A stretch of 64,000 nucleotides of DNA from Armatimonadetes bacterium Uphvl-Ar2 (GTDB taxonomy: Bacteria > Armatimonadota > Fimbriimonadia > Fimbriimonadales > Fimbriimonadaceae), in assembly GCA_002162095.1 (NCBI GenBank), contig CP021424.1, positions 1,736,001 to 1,800,000 of the forward strand, written 5' to 3'. A program made the position numbers and the translations under genes. Below the pieces are notes generated by a model. It worked only from the letters and a program-made list of their open reading frames with translations, was not told the DNA's origin and did no database searches. Shown here one piece after another: positions 1 to 7,338 of the stretch (positions are counted from its first letter, which is position 1; every line of letters starts with the position of its first letter).

Positions 1-612
1 GTGGCCGCGACGGTGGGCACGTTCGTCTTCGTATGTCCGGGCTGTCCAGAGAGAGGCGGCGATGGTGGCCGTGAGCCACCAGCCAAAGAAGTTCAAAATC
101 GGGGCACCACCGGGCAGCGGGCCGGGTTCTAGCCACTTCCAGTAGCCCAGTGGTCCCGCCAGCACCGGCTCCATCCCGAGGTCAAAGAGGGCGGCCAGCA
201 GACCCGCGAGCGGGGCTAGCATGGTGCGGTTCCAGCGCCCCGAGCGCACCACCACAAAGCACGCGCCCGCCAGCATCAGCCAGGCGAAGGGCAACGGCAC
301 GGGGAAGGGCGAGCCCCCCGGCCCGGGCACGCTGGGCCACCACCGGCCGGTGTATTCATAGCGCCCGAAGGGCAACCCGGTGGCGAGGCCGACCCACTCG
401 GCGGCGAACCCCACGCCCAGCGCGGCGATCCATCGCCAGGGGGCCACGCCCAGCGTTTGCAGCACGGCCGCGACGCCGCAACCGACCATGAGGAGGCTGA
501 CAGTACGTTCAATGAAGACCGGCGCCGGGCCGACGAAGCGCTCGGCAAACGTGCCCAGCACACCAAAAATCGCCAACCCGACGTACACCCGGAGGGCGAA
601 GGGCCAATCCAA
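1..612 (-). CDS. Carotenoid biosynthesis protein (DUF422/CruF-like), 3' end cut by window
   Basis: Integral membrane protein of the carotenoid biosynthesis family (PF04240), which includes CruF-type hydratases acting on the ends of carotenoid chains. About 204 residues are visible, with several hydrophobic helices. Two family signatures can be read: EWVGLATGLPFGRYEYT near residue 70-87, and the block containing DLGMEP, GYWKW and ILNFFGWW near residues 145-185. The frame has no upstream ATG. The first usable start after the in-frame stop is a TTG at 612, with a GTG a few codons later as the alternative. The reading frame is still open at base 1, so the C-terminus lies outside the window. The exact reaction cannot be fixed from sequence. 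Confidence 0.8.
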   Translation of the reverse strand, partial: MDWPFALRVYVGLAIFGVLGTFAERFVGPAPVFIERTVSLLMVGCGVAAVLQTLGVAPWRWIAALGVGFAAEWVGLATGLPFGRYEYTGRWWPSVPGPGGSPFPVPLPFAWLMLAGACFVVVRSGRWNRTMLAPLAGLLAALFDLGMEPVLAGPLGYWKWLEPGPLPGGAPILNFFGWWLTATIAASLWTARTYEDERAHRRGH

Positions 613-693
613 TTTTTGAGTGCCTGCCGGGCCCGAAAGACCATCAGTCCGTCCTTACATGCTGATGATGACATTCTTGCGGGCCAACAATGC

Positions 694-699
694 TAGAAT
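694..699 (+). promoter_or_regulatory. Probable -10 element (TAGAAT) of tRNA-Ser
   Basis: TAGAAT lies 10 bases before the first base of the tRNA-Ser gene, a normal distance for transcription starting at or just before the tRNA. No convincing -35 was seen at 16-18 bases upstream. Confidence 0.4.
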
Positions 700-709
700 G
701 AAGGCTCGC

Positions 710-799
710 GGACAGATGGCCGAGCGGCTTAAGGCGCCCGCCTGCTAAGCGGGTTGAGGTGATCACCTCTCCCGGGTTCGAATCCCGGTCTGTCCGCCA
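710..799 (+). tRNA. tRNA-Ser (anticodon GCT)
   Basis: Class II tRNA with a 7-bp acceptor stem (GGACAGA paired with TCTGTCC), an anticodon loop CTGCTAA giving GCT, a long variable arm (TTGAGGTGATCACCTCT region) and a canonical TTCGAAT T-loop. The discriminator base is G and CCA is encoded, ending at 799. It reads serine AGC/AGT codons. It lies 18 bases before the transglycosylase start and may share its transcript. Confidence 0.97.
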
Positions 800-817
800 C
801 CTGTTTTCGAGGTGGAA

Positions 818-1861
818 ATGAAATTTGGCATCGTTATGGGTTGGTTAGCCCTTGTAGCCACGGCTACAGCGGCTCCATCGTTCGATGACTACCTCGCGCT
901 ACGCCGCCAGCACGGGGTTGCCATTTCCGCCAGCCAAGAAGCCCTGGAGACCTTTGTGGGTTCGCGCGTTATGGAAGTCCGCGGGATCGTGAAGGGTTCC
1001 ATCGGCTCCGGCGACACCCGCTCGCTCTTGCTGGAAACCAAAGAAGGCCGCACGCTCAACATCAAAGCCGCCGGGGCCCCGGATTGGGTGACCTATCCCA
1101 ACACCACCGCCCGCCTGTTGGTGAAAGCCGAGCGCCGCACCGAATTGGGCTTGCTTCGCGCTGAACTCCTGGGGGCCGCCTCGGAAGATCAGATGCTGAA
1201 GTTCGAGGCCGCCGAGAACGCCCGCCTGGAGCAGCAGCGCCAAGCCGCATTGGCCCGCCAACAGGCCGCCGAGCGTAACCAGCGCGGGGGCACCACCAGC
1301 CGGGGAGGCCGTCCGCCCGCCCTGCCGGGGAACATCCCTTCGCTTAGCGTGGCGACGCGCACGAACCTCGCGCCGGAACTGAACAATGTGCTGGGCGCCT
1401 ATGCCGGATTCATTCGATCTCGCAATAGCCGCCTGAGCGTCGCCCAAGCCACCGATATTGCCGCCAAGATTCTGGAGCACAGCGCCCGCTTTGGCGTGGA
1501 CGCCCGCCTCATCATGGCGATCGTCTTGGTGGAAAGCAATTTCAATCCGAACGCGGTGAGCCATGCCGGCGCCCGCGGCCTGGGGCAGCTGATGCCGGGC
1601 ACCGCGCGCGGGCTGGGCGTTAGTAACGTATTTGACACGGACCAGAACCTGATGGGGACGGCCAAGCTGATTACGCAGCACCTCAGCACCTATAGCCGCA
1701 ACAACGATGAAATCGAAGCGCTGGTGCTGTCGCTGGCAGCTTATAACGCCGGGCCGGGGGCTGTGCGCCGCTTTGGGGGTGTGCCGCCGTACCGCGAAAC
1801 CCAGAACTACGTGAAGAAAGTGATGAGCACCTACCGCCAGTTGTGCGGTCAGCCGGGCTAG
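818..1861 (+). CDS. Exported lytic transglycosylase (SLT domain)
   Basis: Predicted periplasmic murein lytic transglycosylase that cleaves the MurNAc-GlcNAc bond of peptidoglycan. Residues 1-19 form a signal peptide ending in ATA-A. Residues 35-115 look like a small beta-rich domain, followed by a Gln/Arg/Ala-rich coiled linker (about 125-175). The C-terminal SLT domain spans about 205-345. It carries the catalytic glutamate in VESNFNP (about residue 239), then GLGQLMPGTA and the AAYNAGPGAV motif. ATG at 818 is preferred over GTG at 812 because GAGG sits five bases before it. Length (347 residues) suits a single-domain Slt enzyme with an extra N-terminal module. Confidence 0.9.
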   Translation: MKFGIVMGWLALVATATAAPSFDDYLALRRQHGVAISASQEALETFVGSRVMEVRGIVKGSIGSGDTRSLLLETKEGRTLNIKAAGAPDWVTYPNTTARLLVKAERRTELGLLRAELLGAASEDQMLKFEAAENARLEQQRQAALARQQAAERNQRGGTTSRGGRPPALPGNIPSLSVATRTNLAPELNNVLGAYAGFIRSRNSRLSVAQATDIAAKILEHSARFGVDARLIMAIVLVESNFNPNAVSHAGARGLGQLMPGTARGLGVSNVFDTDQNLMGTAKLITQHLSTYSRNNDEIEALVLSLAAYNAGPGAVRRFGGVPPYRETQNYVKKVMSTYRQLCGQPG

Positions 1862-1867
1862 TTTTCG

Positions 1868-2395
1868 TCAGTCAAAAAGACTCGCCTGCCCGGTGCGCAG
1901 GAGTTCGGCTCCGGCCAAAGAATCCGCCACGCGCCCATCCGGCGTGATGTGCCGCACCAGCAGCCCGCGCGCCTCCAGGGCCGGGGTCAGCAGCCGCCCG
2001 CGGTGGCAGCCCTGCGGCCAGCCGCACCCACACATGAACGCGGTGGGGGCTTCTTGCGCCCATTGGATCAGGGCCGTGAGCTCGGCCTCAAAACGCGGAT
2101 CGTCCAGGATCTTCCCGTCGTCCGGGCGGCCATCGGTCAGGCGTTCTTCGTCGTCCGGTTTGCCCCCCAGCCCCTCGCCGAAGAAGCGGTACGCCACCCC
2201 GGCGTCGCTGAACAGGCGCTCGATGGTGCCGCGCCGGAAGTCGGTTTGGTAGCGGCTCCAGGCGTTAGTGCGGATGTCCGCGATTTGCACAATGCCGTGG
2301 GCGGCCAAGCGGCGCAGGAAACCGGGGGCCTCGTCGGCGGCGTAGCCCACCGACCAAATTGTGGGTCCGCCGGTGGTTCGTTCGGGCAGCGCCAT
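1868..2395 (-). CDS. DUF488 family protein
   Basis: About 175-residue protein of the DUF488 family, whose biochemical role is poorly defined. Family features visible are SVGYAADE near the N-terminus, a central IADIRTNAWSRYQTDF segment, and a cysteine-bearing MCGCGWPQGCHRG block near residues 115-130, matching the conserved C-x-x-CHR motif. The ATG at 2395 is chosen because it gives a compact protein and avoids overlapping the divergent csaA start at 2421. The 3' end faces the transglycosylase gene convergently with a 6-base gap. Confidence 0.75.
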   Translation of the reverse strand: MALPERTTGGPTIWSVGYAADEAPGFLRRLAAHGIVQIADIRTNAWSRYQTDFRRGTIERLFSDAGVAYRFFGEGLGGKPDDEERLTDGRPDDGKILDDPRFEAELTALIQWAQEAPTAFMCGCGWPQGCHRGRLLTPALEARGLLVRHITPDGRVADSLAGAELLRTGQASLFD

Positions 2396-2420
2396 CGGGG
2401 CAAAGAGTAGCCTATTTCGC

Positions 2421-2749
2421 ATGACCCCCTTTGAGGCATTCATGAGCGTGGACATGCGGGTGGGCACGGTGGTGGAAGTGCTGCCGTTCCCGGAGGCGCG
2501 CAAGCCCGCCTACAAGGTGCGCGTGGACCTGGGGCCGGAGCTGGGGCACAAGTGGAGCAGCGCCCAGCTGACGGTGCACTATCAACCCGAGGACCTGGTG
2601 GGGCGGCAGGTGCTGTGCGTGGTGAGCTTAGGGACGCGGCAGATTGGGCCGTTCTTGAGCGAGGTGTTGATAACCGGCGCGGATGCCGAGGGGGCGTGGT
2701 GGTGTTCACTACCGAGAGCCCCGTACCCAACGGGGCTCGCCTGTACTAA
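2421..2749 (+). CDS. csaA: CsaA-like tRNA-binding protein, single-base frameshift
   Basis: Small dimeric OB-fold protein of the CsaA / Trbp111 group, the same fold as the C-terminal domain of MetG in this window. The N-terminal part (MTPFEAFMSVDMRVGTVVEV, then EARKPAYKVRVDLGPELG and KWSSAQLTVHY) and QIGPFLSEVLI are typical. At the G run 2690-2694 the frame is lost. The expected ending, VVVFTTESPVPNGARLY followed by TAA at 2749, is present one frame over, so adding one G restores a protein of about 110 residues. Either consensus error or a real mutation would produce this. In the unshifted frame translation instead runs on to 2828. Confidence 0.85.
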
Positions 2750-2791
2750 GAGAACACTTCGGTTTGCTCACGATGCAAGATTGTTTATAGG

Positions 2792-2797
2792 TATAAT
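2792..2797 (+). promoter_or_regulatory. Consensus -10 element (TATAAT)
   Basis: A perfect TATAAT sits in an AT-rich stretch 41 bases before the ATG of the secreted 438-residue protein. The hexamer 17 bases upstream (CACGAT) is a poor -35 match. It marks the upstream edge of the first AT-rich island. Confidence 0.45.
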
Positions 2798-2838
2798 GGC
2801 CCATAACACCACGGGGGGGGCAAGTTAGCATCAAGGAT

Positions 2839-4155
2839 ATGAACAGGTTTCTGGCGGTTGTTGCTATCTGGCTGATGGTCCTTATGGCGCTGGCTCAGGG
2901 CGGGCCGGGTGGACCCGGAGGGCCGGGTGGCGGAGGCTCACCGACCCTCTCGCCAAGGTTCGATCTAAACGATTGGATGACGAACGAACCTGCCACCGAC
3001 CGCTTCACCTTTCCGAATCAGCTCCCCGCCGTTGAAGGCAACACGGTCACTGTTGTTTACGATAAGGGTGGCAGTGCCCAAGTCCAGTTGTTCTTCAAGA
3101 ACGACAATCCGCAGCAGGCCTTTGTAGGACAATTGATCGTTGAGGATGCGCGGTACATCCATGACGCCGCGCCGTTGCCGGTGCCGTGGGGTTTGCCGCC
3201 TCCGGTCACGATTCCGGACACAATCCTGAGTGCCCCTACGGTCTCCCTGAATATTGCAAGTCTGGCAACGGCACCGGCGACGCTCACGATTTCGGGATTG
3301 CCCGCCTTCGTTACCAAGGGTCATATCCAGTTGCAGATGAGGGCCGAAGGCAACTTTGGTGCGCAAGTTGCGGGAAGCGAAAGTCTGGTGCCTTGGAGTG
3401 GAGGGCTAACGTCGCAGAAGGTGCTGATCACTTATGCCTCGCCGACTGGATTTATGAGCCCAGTGTGGACGGAGGTTGCCGAGATGTCATGTACGATGGC
3501 GCAAGGAGACGCGACGATTTCAGATGTGAATCGGAATCTCACTAAGGGGTTATACTACGCGAACTATTTCACGTACAACCTTGGTATGCAATATGTGCCG
3601 TCCGTCTGGATCGACATTGATACAGGCTTGTACGACCTTAGTGGACTCTTGGTTGCAAATGCCGCAAATGGAAGTGCGCCAGTGCCGGGCAACTGTTGGG
3701 ACGTGAATTCATTCTTGATGTTCTTGCACGATTCTCAGGGAATTGACACCGAAGGGCAGAGAACAGTGCTAGGGCCAAACGAAGGCCCATTCGTGACAAA
3801 TTATTTTTGCCCCATCGGATCCGACCCAACTGATTCTGCTTTACACCTCCGAGTAAAGTTCATCTCACATTTTCAGTGCGTAGTGCAAGGGAATGTTAGC
3901 GACGCCGCTTTAGGTTACTGGAATGAGTTGAGCGGTGGCGCTCATCAGAATCCTGCTTGGGGTTGGCCGAATTTGCCGAGCTGGCAAGTGATAGACGGCT
4001 CAAATGCTTATGGGTTGACTTTTAGAAGGTGGCTCACGGGCGACCTTGAGCAAACTCATCCTTACCATCCATTCAATGAGGTAATAATTCTAGTGAATAC
4101 ACCGATCGATGAGCCTCGGATCGCTCAAGCCATGTCAGTAGCGGGTGTGGAATAA
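2839..4155 (+). CDS. Secreted protein of unknown function, Gly/Pro-rich N-terminal linker
   Basis: 438 residues that match no family I recognise. Residues 1-20 are a clear signal peptide ending in ALAQ. A GGPGG-repeat low-complexity linker follows (about 21-35), then a beta-rich extracellular-looking body with few charged clusters and several cysteines in the second half. Base composition falls from GC-rich at the 5' end to clearly AT-richer after about 2990, unlike the flanking housekeeping genes. Its stop overlaps the start of the next gene (TAATG), so the two are probably translated together. Export is well supported; function is unknown. Confidence 0.6.
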   Translation: MNRFLAVVAIWLMVLMALAQGGPGGPGGPGGGGSPTLSPRFDLNDWMTNEPATDRFTFPNQLPAVEGNTVTVVYDKGGSAQVQLFFKNDNPQQAFVGQLIVEDARYIHDAAPLPVPWGLPPPVTIPDTILSAPTVSLNIASLATAPATLTISGLPAFVTKGHIQLQMRAEGNFGAQVAGSESLVPWSGGLTSQKVLITYASPTGFMSPVWTEVAEMSCTMAQGDATISDVNRNLTKGLYYANYFTYNLGMQYVPSVWIDIDTGLYDLSGLLVANAANGSAPVPGNCWDVNSFLMFLHDSQGIDTEGQRTVLGPNEGPFVTNYFCPIGSDPTDSALHLRVKFISHFQCVVQGNVSDAALGYWNELSGGAHQNPAWGWPNLPSWQVIDGSNAYGLTFRRWLTGDLEQTHPYHPFNEVIILVNTPIDEPRIAQAMSVAGVE

Positions 4156-5003
4156 TGATCGCATTCTTCCTAATGCAAGCTAGTAACGGAAATAATCCGT
4201 TCAATGAAGTCGTTGCAAGCAGTGGTTTCAAGGAGACGGCGGAACTCACAAGAGTTCATGCGGCATCCAATGGTTCATCTAGACAAAGTCTCTCTCAGAC
4301 GTTTGTTAGTGAATCGAATAGAGCCTCATTCATGATCAGGTCTATTGAGTCGCAAGTAGAACCTCTTCGATCTATTGAGAACTCGCTCACTATGAGTGGA
4401 CAACCGTCAAATGATGGCGATATTGGTCTAGGTGATGGAAGCCCAGCCGGAACGCTTGTGAAGCCACCAATGGACTCGTTGGCGGTCCGGTACCAACTAT
4501 GTCGCGAAGGTGAGGAGATGGAATCAGTTTTGGGACACCTCCTGGTCTCCAACGGCCTGGTGACACAATTTACATGGATGCCGGTCGGGAATCGTGATCG
4601 AAACACGGACTGGGGCCAAGATAAGAGAGTCCTTGAGAGTTTAAGAGTTGCGGCAACGCGTTGGCATCACAGTCAGCTACGATGTAAATCGGGATTTGTT
4701 GACAACATCCAGCGCGTAGCCGGGAGAGAGATGGTCACCAAGGTGGACAAAGACCAGAATGTCTACGTGGACATGAACGAGCTGAGCCGCCACCGGGGAT
4801 GGAACTTCAGCATCAGCCTGGAGCCCGCCCGCGCGGACGTCCGCATTGGCAATGACCACATCCGGATCTATCCGGGTGCGGACCGCATCCACATCAACGA
4901 CGAACTGGTCACCCTCCCCGGCACCGTGCCCACCCAGGGCTACGGCGTCTACCTCCCGCTCCGGCTGCTGCAAGAGCGCGGCTATCTGCCTTCGGAGGGT
5001 TAA
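4155..5003 (+). CDS. Exported protein with copper-amine-oxidase-like C-terminal module, copy A
   Basis: 282 residues. The N-terminal two thirds is AT-rich, unique sequence after a short hydrophobic lead (MIAFFLM). From residue 183 it becomes a GC-rich module that recurs at 12976 and 13896. The module reads like the copper-amine-oxidase N-terminal-like fold (PF07833 type): VYVDMNELSRHRGWNFSI, then DVRIG, IRIYPGADRIHINDELVTL and YGVYLPLRLLQERGYL. Such modules usually bind envelope ligands or act as structural domains; no catalytic claim is made. The start overlaps the stop of the preceding secreted protein, implying coupling. The stop shares bases with the convergent DUF1592 gene. Confidence 0.65.
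   Translation: MIAFFLMQASNGNNPFNEVVASSGFKETAELTRVHAASNGSSRQSLSQTFVSESNRASFMIRSIESQVEPLRSIENSLTMSGQPSNDGDIGLGDGSPAGTLVKPPMDSLAVRYQLCREGEEMESVLGHLLVSNGLVTQFTWMPVGNRDRNTDWGQDKRVLESLRVAATRWHHSQLRCKSGFVDNIQRVAGREMVTKVDKDQNVYVDMNELSRHRGWNFSISLEPARADVRIGNDHIRIYPGADRIHINDELVTLPGTVPTQGYGVYLPLRLLQERGYLPSEG
4701..4990 (+). repeat. 290-bp conserved 3' module, copy A of three
   Basis: Begins at GACAACATCCAGCGCG and ends at GGCTATCTGCC. It aligns without gaps to copies B (12976-13265) and C (13896-14185). By hand count copy A differs from B at 21 of 290 positions (about 93% identity), with many differences in third codon positions. Sequence upstream of the boundary is dissimilar at the DNA level. Confidence 0.9.
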
Positions 5004-7318
5004 TCCCCCGAAGGTAGCGCCGACGGCGAACGCTTTCGGAACGGGTCACTCAGCACCACGGCGGTGATCAGCCCTTTCATGGTGCCGCCGCGCCGCTTGG
5101 CCTCATCCCGGATGGCATCGAGGTGGCAGTGGTCGCTGGGGCGCATCCCCCGCCCGATGGCGTAGGTCAGCATCCGCTCGCCCAGGTACCGCACCAGTTC
5201 GTCTTCGCGCTTGAGTAGCACATTCTTAAGCCCGCTCACGCCCGCAAACTTGGCTCCGTCCGGGAACTCGCCGCTCGGGTCAATCGGGTGCGGCCCGTCG
5301 GTTTCGCGCCACCGGCCAATGCCGTCGTAGTTCTCCAGCGAGAACCCAATCGGGTCCATCACGCTGTGGCAACTGGCGCAGGCCGGGTTGCGGCGGTGGA
5401 TCTCCATGCGCTCGCGCACGCTGGCCTCGGTCATCGCCTTGGCGTCCTCCGCAATCGCCCCGACATCGGGCGGCGGGGGCGGCAGGGGCGTGCCCAGCAG
5501 GTTATCCAGCACAAAGCGGCCGCGCTTGACCGGGGAGGTGCGGTTGGGGTTGCTGGTGACAGTAAGGAACGCCGCCCGCGTAAGCAAGCCGCCGCTCCCC
5601 TTGGGCAGCGTGACGGCCTGCCAGGATTCGCCGGTGACCCGGAGCCCGTAGTGGCGAGCGAGTTCGCCATTGACCATGGTCTCGTCGCTGGTTAGGATTT
5701 CCCGGACGGGTCGATCCGTAGCCACGAGGCGGTTAAAGAACCGCTCAATCTCCTCGATCATGGCCGTGCGCAGGCTGGGCGTGAACGAGGGGAAGGCGTT
5801 GGGGTCCACTTCGTGTTCCGAGAGCTTGCGGAGCTGCAGCCACTGCCCGGCAAAGCCGGTGCCGAGGCGAGCGGCGCGGGGGTCCTTCAGCATGCGGTCC
5901 ACTTGGGCGGTCAGGCCCGCGTCCGTCAGCAGGGAGCCATCCTGGGCGGCCCGGCGGAGCGCGTCGTCGGGGAACGACCCCCACAAGAAGTAGCTCAGTC
6001 GGCTGGCCAGTTCGTGCGCGCCGATGGCGGTATTGGGCTCGCCTTGCTCATCCAGTTCCGCGCGGAACAGGAAGTGCGGCGACACCAATACGCCCGTCAC
6101 CGCCACCTGCAGGGCTTCTTCGCTCCCCGCACCGTCGCGGGTGGCTTGGTCATACAGCGCCATGATGCGCTGAATCTCGCCGGGCTGCAGCGGGCGGCGG
6201 TAAGCGCGTTCGGCAAAGCGCTGGAGGGCGGATTCGGCCAGCGTGCGCCCGGTGCCGGTAAGCCCCACCAGCAGGCGGGTGCGCCCGGGGGTGGTGATGG
6301 GGGCGGCGTTCTTCGGCCCCGTCAGGCTCATGCTGTAGACGAGGAGGTTCCGGTCGCGCTGGTTCTGGTCGGGGTGGTTGGGGTTGTAGTAGTCGTTGAC
6401 GAAGTCCACCCGAATCTCGAGCTCCATCGGCCGCAGGTCCACCGGGATTTCGACCTCGTAGCGGGCGCCCCGGGCACTCTTGACGCTGATCGGGGCGAGC
6501 GCACGGCCATTGAGTTTGACAACGGCCTGCGGGGGCTCCGGCCCGGCGGGGTGGGCACCCAGGCTGAGCGCCAAGGTGTACGCCCCCGCCGTCTCGATCT
6601 TGGCCCGGAACGGCACGCTCCCATTGGCAAAGTAGAGCATGGCGTCCTCTTCCACCACGCGCACGGATTCGGGCAGGATGGCCTTGCTAAAGTCGAACGC
6701 AATGGTGCGTGGTTGCGATACCGGTAGCACCTCGGCGGCGATCTTCTCGGCGGCGGCCAAATACTTCTCCAGGTGGAGCGTGCTCATGGTCAGCACGTCC
6801 CCGTTGTTGTCAAACCCGTAGCCCACGTCGTCGTTGGGGAAGTCGTCGCTCACGTTGAACGTCATCCCAAAGAGGTCGTTGACGGTGTTGGTGTATTCAA
6901 ACCGGTTGAGGCGGCGGATGGTAACGCGCCCGGCGTCGGCCAGTTGACAGTTGGCGGCAAAGAACCGCTCCAGGCCTTCCACCAGCGCCTTGCGTTCGGC
7001 CTCGGTGGGCTGGGGCATGTTGGCAGGGGGCATGCTGCGGCCCCGCAGGTACTGGATCATCTTTTCCAGCAAGGGCGCGTTGGCCACCAGGGCCTCGGGT
7101 TCCTGAATCTCGTCGAGGTCAAAGCCCCCGGCGGCGGCCGCGCCACTGTGGCAGTCCAGGCAGTACTTTTCCAGGCCGGGCAGGAGCTTCTCGGTGAACT
7201 CCTTGCGGGTTTCGGGGGTCAGGGTCACCGGCGGGGCCGTGCTGGCCTTGGGGGCGAGGCCTGCTCCCCCCAGCACCAAAAGGGCCGCCGCCCACGTGAG
7301 CGATCCCGCGCCGCGCAT
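5000..7318 (-). CDS. DUF1587/DUF1592/DUF1588 secreted cytochrome-like protein
   Basis: 772-residue exported protein of the planctomycete-type multidomain family (PSCyt/DUF1587/DUF1592/DUF1588/DUF1585). A signal peptide covers residues 1-27. An N-terminal haem c motif CLDCH lies near residue 55, and a second motif CASCH lies in the C-terminal part before MDPIGFSLENYDGIGRWRE. The DUF1592 core contains FAERAYRRPLQPGE and the DUF1588 part SPVKRGRFVLDNLL. These proteins normally sit beside a DUF1552 partner; here the partner is about 3.7 kb away (11060-12403) on the other strand. It follows dxs by 20 bases, so the two are probably cotranscribed. Confidence 0.88.
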   Translation of the reverse strand: MRGAGSLTWAAALLVLGGAGLAPKASTAPPVTLTPETRKEFTEKLLPGLEKYCLDCHSGAAAAGGFDLDEIQEPEALVANAPLLEKMIQYLRGRSMPPANMPQPTEAERKALVEGLERFFAANCQLADAGRVTIRRLNRFEYTNTVNDLFGMTFNVSDDFPNDDVGYGFDNNGDVLTMSTLHLEKYLAAAEKIAAEVLPVSQPRTIAFDFSKAILPESVRVVEEDAMLYFANGSVPFRAKIETAGAYTLALSLGAHPAGPEPPQAVVKLNGRALAPISVKSARGARYEVEIPVDLRPMELEIRVDFVNDYYNPNHPDQNQRDRNLLVYSMSLTGPKNAAPITTPGRTRLLVGLTGTGRTLAESALQRFAERAYRRPLQPGEIQRIMALYDQATRDGAGSEEALQVAVTGVLVSPHFLFRAELDEQGEPNTAIGAHELASRLSYFLWGSFPDDALRRAAQDGSLLTDAGLTAQVDRMLKDPRAARLGTGFAGQWLQLRKLSEHEVDPNAFPSFTPSLRTAMIEEIERFFNRLVATDRPVREILTSDETMVNGELARHYGLRVTGESWQAVTLPKGSGGLLTRAAFLTVTSNPNRTSPVKRGRFVLDNLLGTPLPPPPPDVGAIAEDAKAMTEASVRERMEIHRRNPACASCHSVMDPIGFSLENYDGIGRWRETDGPHPIDPSGEFPDGAKFAGVSGLKNVLLKREDELVRYLGERMLTYAIGRGMRPSDHCHLDAIRDEAKRRGGTMKGLITAVVLSDPFRKRSPSALPSGD

Positions 7319-7338
7319 ACCCCTAGTTTACAGCCGAA

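Noticed and set aside
2750-5030. Direct repeats flanking the first AT-rich island, as at the other three
   Set aside because: I compared the sequence after csaA with that after copy A. I found only loose resemblance around a CTTCGG segment, not a credible repeat.
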